A stretch of DNA of 64,000 bases from Alnus glutinosa (Eukaryota > Streptophyta > Magnoliopsida > Fagales > Betulaceae), in contig NC_084886.1 of the NCBI RefSeq assembly GCF_958979055.1, positions 41,404,654 through 41,468,653 on the forward strand. Reading direction: 5' to 3'. Within the stretch, counting starts at the first letter, position 1; each line of letters begins with the position of its first letter. The position numbers were made by a program, and so were the translations under genes. Below are positions 23,781 to 36,259 of the stretch, piece after piece. The notes beneath the pieces are model-generated. The model was not told the origin of the DNA. It searched no databases and was given only the letters and a program-made list of their open reading frames with translations.

Positions 23781-25502
23781 TAGGGGTGTAAATGAGCCGA
23801 GCTCGAGCGAGCCAGTGCCGAGCTCGAGCGAGCCAGAACCGAGCTCGAGCTCATTCATTACGAGCTCGAGCTCATTCATCACGAGCCCGAGCCGATCTCG
23901 AGCTTATTCATCACGAGCTCGAGCCGAGTTCGAGCGGTAACAATTAAGTCAAGTCGAGTCGAGCCGAGTTTATACGAGTTTAACATTTGTTCTTTTATTA
24001 CCATTAATTCTACTTTCCATCAAAGTTAGAATTAATTAATAAGAAACATTAACTTCTCGTAGTTAATTAACCAACACTTTATTAAGGTGTATTAATTAAC
24101 CATTAACCAACAATTAATAAAAGAAGATTAATTAACCACATTAAGATCGAGTCTAATAAGTTGTCTTATGTGTCAGGTCATGTGAGACATTGAATTCTTA
24201 CAAGAAGCACTTGTTATTAAAACATGTGAGAAAGGGACACATGTTAATCTTATATGTGAGTTGTATTAAATTTCATACCTACTGGTTTGTAGGAAATTTA
24301 TGTCCTTTAATTATAAAAAATAAAAAATAAAATAAAATGTAACAATAGTCAATATAAATATTAAGTTAAAACATTAATAATTATAATTATTATATTTTCA
24401 TATGGTTCTATATATCAAATGATAATAATACCTTCTTCTTTTTTTAAAAGTCTAATGATAATTCTTAGATCATATGATTCATATCTAATGGTTATGTAGC
24501 ACAAATGCACAATGTTAAATCATATGATCTAAATTCTAATGATAACATCTAAATTATTATCATAATTAACACATTAGTAATTCCAATTGAACCAATCGAC
24601 CAATCCTAATAACTTAATTTAGGATTATATGAATTACATTGTCATTATATATGAATAATATGATTAAGTTTAAAAAATGTTATTATAATTCGTATAATTA
24701 ATATGAATTCATACTTATGTATATAATCTATATACTTAATCATTGTATCTAAGACTCTAAGTATTATTAATAATTATTAAATACTTAAAATCTTACATCA
24801 TACTTAATCAGTGTATCTAAGTATCTAAATACTTAATCATTTTATTTGTATGCTCATATGATCTTAGATTTTGAATCACGTGATAACGGTGATGTAATGA
24901 TTCATAAGTATCTAATAATAATACTTAATAGTTATAACATTGAATATAGTGAATCAATAATTACATGTTATATGCCACAATGTTATATTATTATATGATC
25001 ATATAGTCATATTATATTACATAAATAATATAATATGAATTATATGATTAAGTATCTGAATTGTCATTATATCATATGATTATATGATTAACAATTAAGT
25101 ATTAATATTATTCACTTTTACTATTTTATATACATATTGATACAACCAAATAATTATAACCAATTAATATTTATTGACTATTTTTATTTGTTACTTAATT
25201 CATGCTTATATATAGTATATTGTACAAATAAGTTATATATTAACAAATTAAAACTTATTTTTAACATATATATATATATATACACGAGTCGAGCCTTAAT
25301 AAACGAGTCGATCCTTATACGAGCGGGTTCACGAGCTTTAATCGAGTCGAGCCGAGTTTATACGAGTTTGCATTGTTTAATAATCGAGTTTGATTTTCGT
25401 GTTCACGAATAGCTCATTTAATAATCGATTCGAGCACGAGTCGAGTTTATTCGAGCCGATCCCGAGTAAGCTCACGAGTAGCTCAGCTCGTTTACACCCC
25501 TA
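23781..25502. mobile_element. Non-autonomous hAT element with 8-bp target duplication
   Basis: The termini are inverted repeats: TAGGGGTGTAAATGAGCCGA on the left and, reversed, TAGGGGTGTAAACGAGCTGA on the right. An 8-bp duplication AAGGTGGC flanks it exactly (23773-23780 and 25503-25510), as in the hAT superfamily. Both subterminal zones are packed with GAGCTCGAG/CGAGTCGAG-type repeats, the usual transposase-binding layout. The 1.3-kb core is very AT-rich and has no transposase, so mobility would need a helper element. It sits in the Asp-Glu-Gly-Gly-Arg-His codons of the EF-Tu pseudogene. Confidence 0.93.
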
Positions 25503-26611
25503 AAGGTGGCCGTCATACTGCTTTTCTTCTCAAAATATATGACTCAATTTTACATGAGGACTGCAGATATTACTGGAAAGGTGGAATTACCTGAAAGTGT
25601 AAAGATGGTGATGCCTGGTGATAATGTGACTGCAACTTTTGAGCTAATAGCACCTGTTCCTCTTGAAACATGTTGGTTAGTTGACTCTTAATTCTCAACT
25701 TTTTTATCAGATAAAAATGAGGCGTTGCAACAAACCATTATCAAAGGTGTTGACCCAAAAATTAAAAAAAGTGATTTATTAGTTACTAATTTATCTTGTG
25801 TAAAACACAGATTATTACTGTAAGATTGGAGCTGTGCTTTAGTAATTGCTTTTCTTGAAATAATGAGCATCAGCATGAAGATTTTTTCTTTCTTTCTTTG
25901 TATGTAAAGATTGCATTATTTCTTTAATAAACTCTGTCCGCCATCTAATCATTATACTATATGATTCAATCAAGTGGAAGTTTTTGGCTGCTGGATGGAT
26001 AATGATTCTTCAGAATCTATTTTTACCTAGTGCTTAGTTTTAAATTGGTTTTCGCTTAGTCATGTGTTTGCACCTTGGTTCTTGATTTGATAAAAGTTGA
26101 TTTCAGAAGGTAACTGATTCTATCAAGTCTGTGTGATTGAGAAGATTCATAAGCTAATAATCATGTATGGGAGTCATGATTCTGTTCAAAAAAGATAATG
26201 TCTATTTGGACACATGGAAGGCTGGCACCTCCTTTGTAAAGTGCCAAACCAAAATATTCTTTTTGTGGGTGCTACTTCGGTTTGAGATGGGCTCTTGATG
26301 TGGCTCAACGGCTAGGAGCCTTGTCTGTAAAGTGATGCTGAGTTGATGGATGCATATTGGAAGATCTCTAACGATCCTACCTGGATTGTCTAAGTTTTAC
26401 TGCTAGGATTAAAAACTCATATGTCTATGAAGCAATGTTTTAGTTTAATCCAATGCATTTTTTCTATTATGGCATCTATCCAAATTTGAAATCTGAGGTT
26501 GTGGAAATTCTTAACATATTGGCGATTGTTGGTTTAACAGGACAAATATTTGCTTTGAGAGAAGGTGGTAGAACAGTGGGTGCAGGGGTTGTCTCAAAAG
26601 TAATTGGCTGA

Positions 26612-27377
26612 AATGCTGGTAAACTCCCTGTTCAATTTTTTGTGTCCTCATTTGTGAAAAGGTGTGAATAGAGAATGAGGGTGCCACTTCTTGGAGATGC
26701 ATGCAACATGATACTTGCTGACTTGTTGATGACATTTTGCTATTGCTTTTGTTTTTGTATAAGCATAGAGAAAATAAATTAGATATTAGGTCGGAAATTT
26801 CTTGGTAGTGCAAATTATCCAAAGATGTTCTGGTTCACTTCAGTAGTAAGTTTTTTGTTCATACTTCGATCAAATAAAATTTATATTACCAGCCTTAGGT
26901 TATCTTTGTCTGTCCTTGTGTGACTCATTTACTTATCATTCAATGGCTATTCGTAACAATGAGTTCTTGTAGAGTGCCAATTCGCCTTTGTTGGTTTACT
27001 TTGATTGGTTCCTCCATACTGGCTGGGGTTAACAAAATATTTAGGTTGGCTCAAGTCTGCTAAAAGAAGGAACCATATGTCTTTTTGGCATGTTAAGTCC
27101 AGCCTGAATGAGCTTTCATTAGTTATATTGATAGTCTGGAGCAGAAAATTCCAAATATTTTGTAACAGGAGCAAAGAGATTTTCAACCAATAGCAGATTC
27201 AATAAGTTGATTCATTATTGACATAACTTAAAACAATTACATCCGCATCCTTATTACATAGATAAAAAGAATCTCCTGCAATTTTTATGTGTGCTTATTT
27301 ACAAGATAATTTTATCTGCACATGTGAGGTAAAGATGATATTTTGATACCAAGATCTGGTACCCTATGTGATTTTCA
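26612..27377. other. Intergenic, no gene recognised
   Basis: Sequence between the EF-Tu remnant and the stop codon of the ARM-repeat gene. The right part must contain that gene's 3' UTR (minus strand). Confidence 0.5.
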
Positions 27378-30043
27378 TCAATCCGCCAGCAACTTCAGAG
27401 CAGTTTCAACCAGTGAGTGGATTGTTGTGCTGTGCCGGTTAACTCCAACAGTACCGGAGAAAATATGGAAGCTTTCAAGCTCTGCTGTGGTCTCCAAGAC
27501 ACCCTCCAGCATCTTCTCCATTCCCAGATCCTTGAAAATGCTTACATTTGTCTCCTTGTCTCTCATCATCCATATCGCCAACTCTATGGTAAACCTCCTT
27601 ATTCTTGGAATTTGAGTTGGTGGGTATTGATGTTTCTTCAAAATCTGGATTAAGTGATTAGCCAATTCAGCTTCAGTAATTCCAGCTTTCTTAAACATGA
27701 TGCTCGACTCCTGAGGATTCATGAATTTAAAAACATTTGCTGCTAGTCCAATCATCACTTCCTGTAGTTTGTTCTCTTCTGACATGATTGCCCTAAGCAC
27801 CTGCAATAGTAGGGGAAGGGGTCAAAATATAGTCGATATGTATCATCATTATAGTGTTGATGATAGAACGTGAAAGCTTGTATTCTGGTGCCTCTTCTGA
27901 AATAACATTTGGTGGGAAAAGAAAAGGTAGAATTTCGTAGTTATTGTACATAAGCACTTACCGTAGGTGTTGCAGCTGTTACTCCCTTTAGGCGGTTGAA
28001 GCAATCTGCACCACTGTAGGTGCACAAATTTCTTAAAATTCTTGCCGCATTTATACGAAGCAATGGAACTTCCAGTGCTCCTACGAGCCTTTCTAGTACA
28101 TCCAGCTTCAAGATACGATAGCAGTTACTTTCGCTTTCTAAAGCCAGCATTGCTAGTGCTTCTCCAGCGGCAATTCTTACATTATTCTCATTCTCTGGCA
28201 TTCCCTCTTTGAAGAAAATGTTAAACAACTCCTTCAGAACTCCACCTGTACCCCCAATCCTCTCTGTTGCATCCTCTTCCAGCGCGAGACTGGTTAAGAT
28301 ATCTATGCCAAGTTTCTGCAGCATTGAGTGATTTTCTCCGAACCGTAGAAGATCTCTAATGTTGCTGATGGTGAAAACTATCTCGGAAATTTCTCTTCGT
28401 AGATGTTTTCCCGTGGCGCCAGATGTGTGTGCCAGCATCTTCACTACTTGCAGGGATCGTTTCACGGTCTCAATCTGAGATGCTGCAACATTTTTATCCT
28501 TCAACAACCTTTCTTCAACATGTGTAAAATCTATGATTTTTGGCAGGAGGCCCCTTGTATTTCCAATCTTTCCACAGTTATCATGATCACGTGCAAGTTT
28601 CTTCAGAATAAGAAGTCCTAAATGATTAAATGTCCAGAATCCATAATTTGCATGGTCAAGGATGATTTTCTTTTCACCGATTTCGTCGGCTGCACCACTG
28701 AAGCTTCTGTTGGTTTGGAGCAGAGATGATATTGATTCCATAGCACCAGGTATGCCAGCAACCCGGAGGGAGTTTTGCTTTTTACCGGCTAGTTTTGACA
28801 ATATCTCTGCAGCTGATCGCCTGATCTCTTCATCTTGTGGGTCTGTCCAATTCAACATCTCAACTAATCTCTCTATCACCAATATATTTATCCCTATTTT
28901 TTGGAGGGTGTCATCAGAAAATCGCACATTCAATGCAAATTGTCGAAGTATTCTAACTCCAACAAGCTGCTCATCAGGGGAATTTGAATCCAAGAGATCC
29001 ATAGCAAAAGCAACCATATCCATCTTCAAGCCATCAAAAATGCTTCCGTTTACACATTTTGAATAGGCATCATAAAAGAACCTTCTAATTGAAACCATAC
29101 CTGAAGGTCCAAACTCGCACTCCTTGTTCACTTCATCCAACAGTCTATGGTAGATGACTTTCCACTCCCAGTAAGCTTTCTCCGTCAGAAACAACAGTGC
29201 TTCTGCTAATGCCAAGGCATAGAAAATATTCAGAGCGGATTGCCGATTCTTCTTGTCAGTGTCTCCTTTTTGTACCTCACCATAGTTATGCTTGATGAGC
29301 TTCATCAATGAGAGGACCACACAGGCTGTTGCAGATAGAAGTTGGAGCCAATAGAGAAGCTTACTGACATTTCTCGAGAGGAAAATCCATTGAGAAAACG
29401 GTAGAAGAGGAACATCTGAACTTTTCCATGTCCGAGTCGGCATTCTTTGGTGATCGGTGAATCCAGGGCTTGCTGTGTCATATGCCGTCGTTAATTCTCT
29501 AGTGTGGTTAACTTTTTTGGGAACCGAAAGAATTGGCCGGAAAATTGCTTTTACGGTTCCAATGAGGAAGTGTGAGCTGGATCTCAGTGCCCGGAAGCTG
29601 TTGATTCCCGCGTCTGTGATTGACCATGTGGCTTGGTGCTGCCATTCAAGTTCATGGCTTCTGCTGAATATGCGAGTCCCCTCAATCAACAAGATGATGG
29701 TGATAAACCAGAAGTCGGTTTTATCCAAAGTGATGGCAAACCCACCAAGAAGAACAACCGTTGCCCAGATGAACCCAAGAGTTCCAAGGCCGGTGGCTGC
29801 TTTCTCAAGAACTGCAAGCTGAAGAGCAAAGAGAGTAATCTTCTTTTCCGGCGCACGAACGGACGACGGCATTGTGAGAGAAACAGAATCTGTATTGCTA
29901 TTGCTACTGTCTCTCTTCTCAATACCGCTCTGGGGTTCAAAAATTGTGGTGCTTGAAGTACCGACGGTTTCACCGAGCTTCTGAAGCTCGGCAATCTGGA
30001 GATGAATGCTTCCTTCACCTTGGGCAGAATTCCCACGATCCAT
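27378..30043 (-). CDS. Membrane-anchored armadillo-repeat protein (834 aa)
   Basis: Two exons, 30043-27962 (694 codons) and 27800-27378 (140 codons plus stop). They are joined in phase 0 by a GT-AG intron whose donor is GTAAGT. The N-terminus (1-70) is polar. Hydrophobic segments lie near residues 84-106, 110-125, 228-250 and 270-290, so the protein is probably an integral membrane protein with two helix pairs. From about 340 to the end, alpha-helical armadillo-like repeats are evident (LVGVRILRQFALN, EEIRRSAAEILSKLAG, RIAAGEALAMLALESESN, RINAARILRNLCTYSGA). It matches the plant 'ARM repeat superfamily protein' group (At3g06210/At5g18980 type, recalled). The molecular role of the family is unknown to me; a scaffold for protein binding at a membrane is inferred. 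Confidence 0.92.
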
Positions 30044-30180
30044 GTCGCCGGTACAACGTACGAGCTTGGAAACTAGCTGTATCTTTCTGCCCAGTCAACT
30101 GGGTTGAAGACTTGAAGTTGAACCCTTCAAACTTCAAAGGCAGCTATGCGGTTACAAGCGTTCTTTCTCGTGTGTTTTTT

Positions 30181-30208
30181 GTTGTTGTTGTTCTTGTTGT
30201 TGTTGTTT
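30181..30208. repeat. (GTT)n microsatellite in the ARM gene 5' UTR region
   Basis: GTT units with one CTT interruption, about 140 bases upstream of the ARM-gene start codon on the minus strand. Confidence 0.8.
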
Positions 30209-30254
30209 GAGCTATATGTAGGAAGCTAAGGAATGAAAGAGGTGGGTTTGTATT

Positions 30255-30262
30255 TATTTATA
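30255..30262 (-). promoter_or_regulatory. Candidate TATA box of the ARM-repeat gene
   Basis: TATAAATA on the minus strand, about 212 bases upstream of the start codon. It would place transcription initiation near 30225-30230. This is a motif match only. Confidence 0.45.
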
Positions 30263-30434
30263 GAAGGGTGAATGAACTTGGGGAGCACGTTTCTTTTGTG
30301 GAGATGTGGAGGAAAGCGTAACGTTACGCTGCTCCGTCACGTTGCTCAGAAGTTGGTTAAGCACACCCTTCAACTCCGATAACTTTTTTAACGCTCTAAA
30401 TTTAATTTTTATTTAAAAAAAAAAAAAAGAAGCA

Positions 30435-31270
30435 TATTATTCCATAAACAAAAGTTAGAAAGCTTTTCTGACTTGAGTCGGCGCCTTATTTCCCCCTCCG
30501 CTTTTATGTGCAACGTGGCCCTTGCAGAAAGAAAATGGTCATGTGTTTCGGTAGTTTCAATTTTCTATCTTTTAATGCAATACTCCTTCCTGACTTGACT
30601 CTTACCCTCCTTTTCTTTTCTTTTTTTTCTTTTTCTTCTCTCTCTTTTGGGTGATGTTTTACGACCCAAAACTAAGACAGTCCCTTAATTAGCTTTAAAA
30701 CATGATAAATTGTCTCTCTCGAGACATAATTTTTGACCACCTTTATTCACGTGACAATTTTTATTTTATTTTTTTTAAAAAAAAAACAGTAATATTTATT
30801 GCACAACTCTTATACAACTTTAACAATTTTTTTTAAGATTAACCGTTGAATATTTAAAATTTACATGTAAGAAAATAAATCTAATAGTTAATCATAAAAA
30901 ATTAATCAGGGTTGTGTAAAAATTGTGAAAGAAATATTACTCCAAAAAAACAAAAATCATAAAACTAGCTAGGGACCATCTTGCCACTTGAGGAATGTGG
31001 TCAAGATTTATATCTTAGGGTGGTGGCAAAAAATCATATTTCTTTAATTTTAACTTTAAGTATTTTTTTTTTAATATTTTCTTTTAGGCTGGATTTGGAT
31101 TAAAAAAAAAAAAAAAAAAAAAACATTATTCCATAAGCAAAAGTTAGAAAGCTTTTCTGACTTTTGTCGGCGCCTTTAATGCAATACGCGTTGCAGACTT
31201 GACTCTTACACTCCTTTTCTTTTTCTCTTTTTCTTTTCTCAATTTCTCTCTTTTGGGTGATATTTGACGC
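30435..31270 (+). repeat. Direct segmental duplication, second copy with an internal deletion
   Basis: Two diverged direct copies start at about 30435 and 31124. Shared wording includes CCATAA(A/G)CAAAAGTTAG, GAAAGCTTTTCTGACTT, GTCGGCGCC, TTTAATGCAATAC and TCTCTCTTTTGGGTGAT. The second copy lacks about 83 bases present in the first (30488-30570). The break lies at a short CTT microhomology. Confidence 0.8.
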
Positions 31271-31923
31271 TTTCGAAATTGTGTGATGGGTGGGTCACGT
31301 GTTTGTTACAGAGTTTTGAAAGAAAAAAAAAATGAAGAAATTCATTAATGTCATATAAAGTAGGAAGCAGTTTTAAATATTTTTTTTTTTAGAGAAAAAT
31401 AAAAATAATTGTTTGATAATATGTAAAAATAAAGTTTAACTTTTTTAAAAGAATACGAGAAAATAGTTTGCCAAACGTAACTCTAAATAATGAACCATAT
31501 TCATAATTTTTTATTAATTTAAATTTTTAGAATAATCAGTAATTTAACACGTTTTTAGAAGCGTAGTTGTTAAACTAAATATGACTATAACTGCTATTAT
31601 ATAATATGTTAAATAAATTGACGATTGGTTTGAGTCTTAGAATTGAAGCTGATTCATCGATGTTATCCATATATGACTATATAACTTGCCAAAGGAAAAT
31701 ATCCAGAATTTGTCAAATTCAATCCTAAAGTTTTTTTCTCATAAAAAAATAAATAAAAAAGGAAAAAATGCCTCGTCGCTACGCTATTTAAAGTCCTTTA
31801 ATGTGTAAAAGTGGGAAAATAGTTGGTTTTAGAGGTTTAACTTGCACGGATGGGTAACAGGAGAGACATCTTGTGTCAAGTTAAAGACACTCGCTGTTGG
31901 CCTTCACCCAATTGCGCTTGCTC

Positions 31924-32082
31924 TTAGCGTGTTGCCTTCACCAAGGGCACTATACAGAGGATAACGAAGATGCCAATCACGAGAACCAATAGTACGAAAC
32001 ACATGAAAATGATAGGGACTGGTTCGTTTGAGAGGCTCGTAATCTTCTGACGGCTATTTTGATAAAGCCGTGATCTTCTCAT
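31924..32082 (-). CDS. Candidate 52-aa single-pass membrane peptide
   Basis: The minus strand encodes a 52-residue peptide that begins with a basic stretch (MRRSRLYQNSRQK). It has a polar linker to about residue 22, then a strongly hydrophobic segment at about 24-47 (IIFMCFVLLVLVIGIFVILC) and the end PLVKATR. This is the shape of a tail-anchored or small single-pass protein. A four-codon upstream ORF (32093-32079) ends in a TGA that overlaps the start codon as ATGA. I do not recognise the family. The alternative is a chance frame in intergenic DNA; the orderly basic-polar-hydrophobic pattern argues mildly against that. Confidence 0.42.
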   Translation of the reverse strand: MRRSRLYQNSRQKITSLSNEPVPIIFMCFVLLVLVIGIFVILCIVPLVKATR

Positions 32083-32093
32083 TTTCTGAGCAT

Positions 32094-34380
32094 AATTTTT
32101 AACTGTATTATATTAAATAATATTTATCATGCATACTTTTTTATTAATAATTTTGAATAATATTGGTCGGTTACAAAGATAATTAGTAAAATTGATTATG
32201 ATTAAGACCGACTCTATTAACTCTAAATTATGATTCTAATTCTTCGAAGAAGAAGAATTGAAATTTTTTCTTTTTTTTTTTTGAAAATATAATTCTTGTT
32301 GAATTCTAAAAAGCAAATAATTATGATCACGTCAACCAAAACCAATGACGTGGACTTTTACATTAATTAATTGCATTGAATTAGTAGTATTCGGAGTTAT
32401 TAAATTGCACAATCATTTGGCCATCACAACTAACTAATAACTACTATTTTTTTTTTCTGAAAATTCCACGTTTCATAAATAAATACAGTCAGACACAGTC
32501 TGGCCTAGTGAGCTGTACATCTATCGGATCCACGACTCATCCACCCACTTCCACCAGAAGTCCCCCACAAAAAAAAATTAAAAAAATTAAAAAATAAAAA
32601 AAATTAACTCTTATATTTCTTTTCTTTGACTTTTCTATTTACCTGTTCCTCTTACTTTGAAAAAAAAAATTAAATTAAATTAAATTAAAAATATGCGGGT
32701 AAAAGCCTAAAGTTTGTATATTGCGGTGATCAACCGGCGAGTTCACTCAGGGATTGCCATTTTTGGCCTCTTCGTAGCTGACGGATGGCTCAGAGCTTTG
32801 CCTTTGTGATTTGAACGTAAAAATGGCTTTCCTTCACCTTCTCTTTATTCCATCCTCTAGTGGTAGCGACTAGCGACGGTTATTTTCTCTCCAATTTTGT
32901 TTTTTTTAGCGAGAATAACATAAAAATGAACCACATGTGATTAGGCGTTTAGCAATTTAAGGTAGGCGGTTAATGGTTATAACCGCTTACATATATTTTA
33001 TGGAAAATGATCAAAACACTCACAATGCACAACAATGACACAACACTAAGGTACATTGGGGTGGGACCGATACATTGGGTTCCACCCGTACATATACACA
33101 AAATGACGTCATTTCACGTCTATAGTTTCTCTTAAGTCTTATCTTTTCTTACCCAGTGCCGCACACATTCTCAATCTCATTTCCTCTCCTCTCTCTCCGG
33201 TCTTTTTGGATTTGTGGTTTTAAAATAGATATTTTAAAATATGCAATTTGAAAAAGTGATTTTGCAAAATCTCAAGTTAGTCTTTAAAATTCTACGTTTT
33301 CAAAAAAGCACCCATTTATCTGTAATTTGAAAAGGGAATCTTAATTTTTTTAAAACGCAATTTCCAAATGATTCATTTTCTGCGATTTAGTTTAAAATCG
33401 TACTTTTTGTCTACGAAATCGCAATCTCAAATATACCCTCAAAGTAGTGAAAATGATATGGGCAAAAGAATTAGAATTGGGCCAATTGGCTTATTGAGCC
33501 TGAAAAGTGTTAAAAGAGTACACACTTTGAGGCAAAAAAAAATGCCTTAAACAATTATTGGGTGTGCATAAGTTATTTTATTTTATTTTATTTTATTTAT
33601 TGTTGATTTCTAACCTATCCTATCAATAAATGAAGAATGTTAATAGACATTGAGCTAAATAAATTAAAAGTATGCATTGTAATATAAAATTTCCAGGGAA
33701 AAGGTTTTTGCCACATTTCTGAAACCTTCCAGATAGGTGCAATATCAAATTGTCAAACAGCTCTTGCACCTTTCAAAAGCTTCTCCCACTTGTACTCGTA
33801 CCAGAATGAAACTGAAATATCCTGATTTGAATATGAAAATTTCCTTTTTTTTTTTTTTCTCAATGTATAGGAATGAATATTCATCCTATCACAGGTAACA
33901 ATATCCTACATTAACATCTTAACATGGAATCTGATGGACGATTCTAGGTATATAGAATCTGATTGAAAATTCTAGAAAGTTTCAAAACTAAATGTCATTA
34001 ACATTGGGGAATAAATCATCCATTTTCTCCTCTACCATTTTTGGCTTCTTCTCATGATTGAGACTTGCACAACTATCATACTAAGCATCTGCCACCAAGC
34101 CAAATAATAAAAATTAAAAATGAATTCCCATGCCAGCCAGCCACTGAAAAGAGCCGAATTTGCAAAGCTCCTCTTTATACAGCCATAATCACTCCACCTA
34201 CAAGAAAAACACTAACAATAAGAAAAGTATACTCATAAACAATAGCACAAAAACAACTGCAAAACGTCAATACAAGTCACGAAATGATGAATTTGTAAGC
34301 ACTGCTAAGCTCCTTAAACGTGTCATGGCATCACTTCCACAAAGATCATGCAAGCGTTTCTTGGCCAAGCCACATGACAT
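32094..34380. other. Intergenic, AT-rich, no gene recognised
   Basis: No supported coding region. The stretch at 33230-33450 (repeated AAAATCGC/GCAATTTG-type wording) may be an AT-rich MITE related to 5690-5900. Confidence 0.4.
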
Positions 34381-34389
34381 CAAATTTAA

Positions 34390-34850
34390 TGCATGCCAAG
34401 CGTTTGAGGGAATGTTCTAGAGGCTACCACAAGTGCCAATGGTTCCACATTTGTGGAAGACAATGGGAAGCCTTACTTGAAATCCTACCCACCATAGATA
34501 TCCTTTCAAATGTAACTCCCGCAAGTATGTTTTAATGTACTCCCATTCATTTAGGACCATTGGATGTACAGCACTTATACCATCCAACTATATGAGGTAA
34601 TCCTATAAATAAGTGAGAATCTCATTTGTATAAAGCAATCAAGAGATCCGTCCATCAATTATATAGAGGGTAGGCCTTAGGACAGCCTAAAAAGCATGCA
34701 TCTATCAAAGTAAGAAGAGTGTTCTATCTTCTTCATCTTTCAGTATTCTTTCTATTCTTCTCTCTAGAGCTCTCTTTTTTCAGAGTCGGGCTGACTTAGT
34801 CGAATATAAAGTGGGGCATGGAAAATTCCAAAGCCGCGAAATAAGGAACA
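34390..34850 (+). repeat. Possible LTR remnant
   Basis: TATAAATAAGTGAG lies at about 34602. It is followed some 100-170 bases later by a CT-rich run ending in CTCTCTAGAGCTCTC, then GGGCTGACTTAGTCG. The same order (TATA, CT-rich run, GGACTGACTTGATCG) occurs in the Gypsy LTR at 63338-63764. Boundaries are not defined. The resemblance is loose. Confidence 0.3.
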
Positions 34851-36259
34851 CTTTATAGATCTAATAGCACAACATGTGGCAAGAAGAAAAACATTGTTCT
34901 CTCTTGTGTCTCTGGGACAACTAAGAATTTATCACACTCTCCATCAATTTGTCTCTTTCTTTCTTCTTTGAACTTCAAAGATAATAACAAAGATGGTGAA
35001 CCTAGAAGATTTGAGGATGATTCTCCTGCCCTAAAGGGATCCTTCAACAAAATCCGGGATGAGATCAGAGCTGCAACTGAAAAGGAAGACATGCTAGATA
35101 TGTAGCTGTGCAGTGGAGGGTAGGCATCAAGAGACCCAGAATCCTAACAATACCACTACCAACCTAAAACAGATCGACATTGACCAGTTCATGATAGTTC
35201 GGCACGGCGATGTAGTTTTGAATGCCGCGAGACTGATGCCTGTCCGGTCGAGTTGATTTTGTGGGTCAGTGGTCCGGCAAAGCCCAACCAAACTGATGTC
35301 AATTAAAAACCCAATTTTCGTTCCCCTTCTTGAAAACTTTTTTTTTTTGATAAATTGGGAATAATGGGGAAAGGGGATAAATCCACACAACCAGGTTGAG
35401 AGAGCAAGAGGTTTTCTTGAAAACTTAGTAGTTAGCCAATCCTAGCTTCTCTCTTCAGACCCTTACACTCCAAACTGTCCCTCAACTACCACATCCGCGA
35501 TCAAACCCAAACCCAACACCTGCACCCTACACCACATTAGACCTGAACCCACGTATCCCAACCTTGACCAGCCACACATGGACTAGGACCAAAGCTAATG
35601 ATCACCACCACGCCTCAAACCCACTGAAACCACCCCACCCAAGACCCAAAATCACAAAACTTTTCAAACAGTCTCTAACCACCATGAAAACACCTCTCGT
35701 CAGCCGTCAAACCCAAAGACCACTGCAGGTTGACGATCCAAACACCCCATATGCTGCCAATCCAGAGGATCCTTCTGGCTTGATCCTCTGGAGAACTCTT
35801 ATTGAGTGAAATCTTGAACTGAGGAAGGACACAATGACGAACTATTAATGCTTGATCTGCCACCCAACTACCGTAAGTTCCTTCTCACTTTTTCTCTTGT
35901 TTTGTACTCTCTTCTTTCTCTTGATTTTCGGGTTTTAATTCAGATCCAGAATGAGGTTAAAGGCCTAACGAGGCAAGGTAAAAGGTCGAATGCGTGAGTT
36001 TTGTTTTTACCTACATAAAAAAGCTTTGCTACACATAATGTTGATAAGCCGAATGCCTACTACGTTGCGCCATCCAGCACAGCAACAAACCATACAATCC
36101 ATACACTCCAGCCATGATAACAAACGTAACTCACAATCACACCACTCTAACCCCTAAATTCCACTCACTAACCTCCAAAACATATCTACTACTCAAATCA
36201 AACAACAAAATCACAATTTCATTTCACTCAAAACCTCACATAAATAGCATACCTCACCG
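34851..36259. other. Unassigned sequence, possible decayed repeat
   Basis: A plus-strand open stretch at about 34975-35104 reads NFKDNNKDGEPRRF and SFNKIRDEIRAATEKEDMLD, which looks protein-like but matches nothing I can name. The rest, C-rich between 35450 and 35880, shows no domain. The right end includes the 3' UTR of the guanylate kinase gene. Confidence 0.35.

Larger units (their letters stand above)
22523..26611 (+). pseudogene. Mitochondrial-type elongation factor Tu, 3'-half pseudogene
   Basis: Exon-like blocks match mitochondrial EF-Tu in order: 22523-22590 (VCFLNKVDDPELLELVAMEL), 22734-22919 (YEIPIIQGSALSALQG, then DAVD-stop-YIADPVRQLDK), 23699-23780 continued at 25511-25680 ([39 protein letters not shown]), and 26541-26611 (ALREGGRTVGAGVVSKVIG-stop). 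Intron-like gaps separate the blocks, so it arose by DNA duplication and not from mRNA. Damage includes TAA at 22865-22867 in place of a Glu codon, frameshifts near 22815 and 23731, loss of the region around the GRGTVATGR motif, no GTPase domain upstream, and a hAT insertion at 23781. Confidence 0.88.

Noticed and set aside
30435..31270. Pair of LTRs
   Set aside because: The direct copies lack TG...CA borders, primer site and target duplication. The pattern fits a segmental duplication better.
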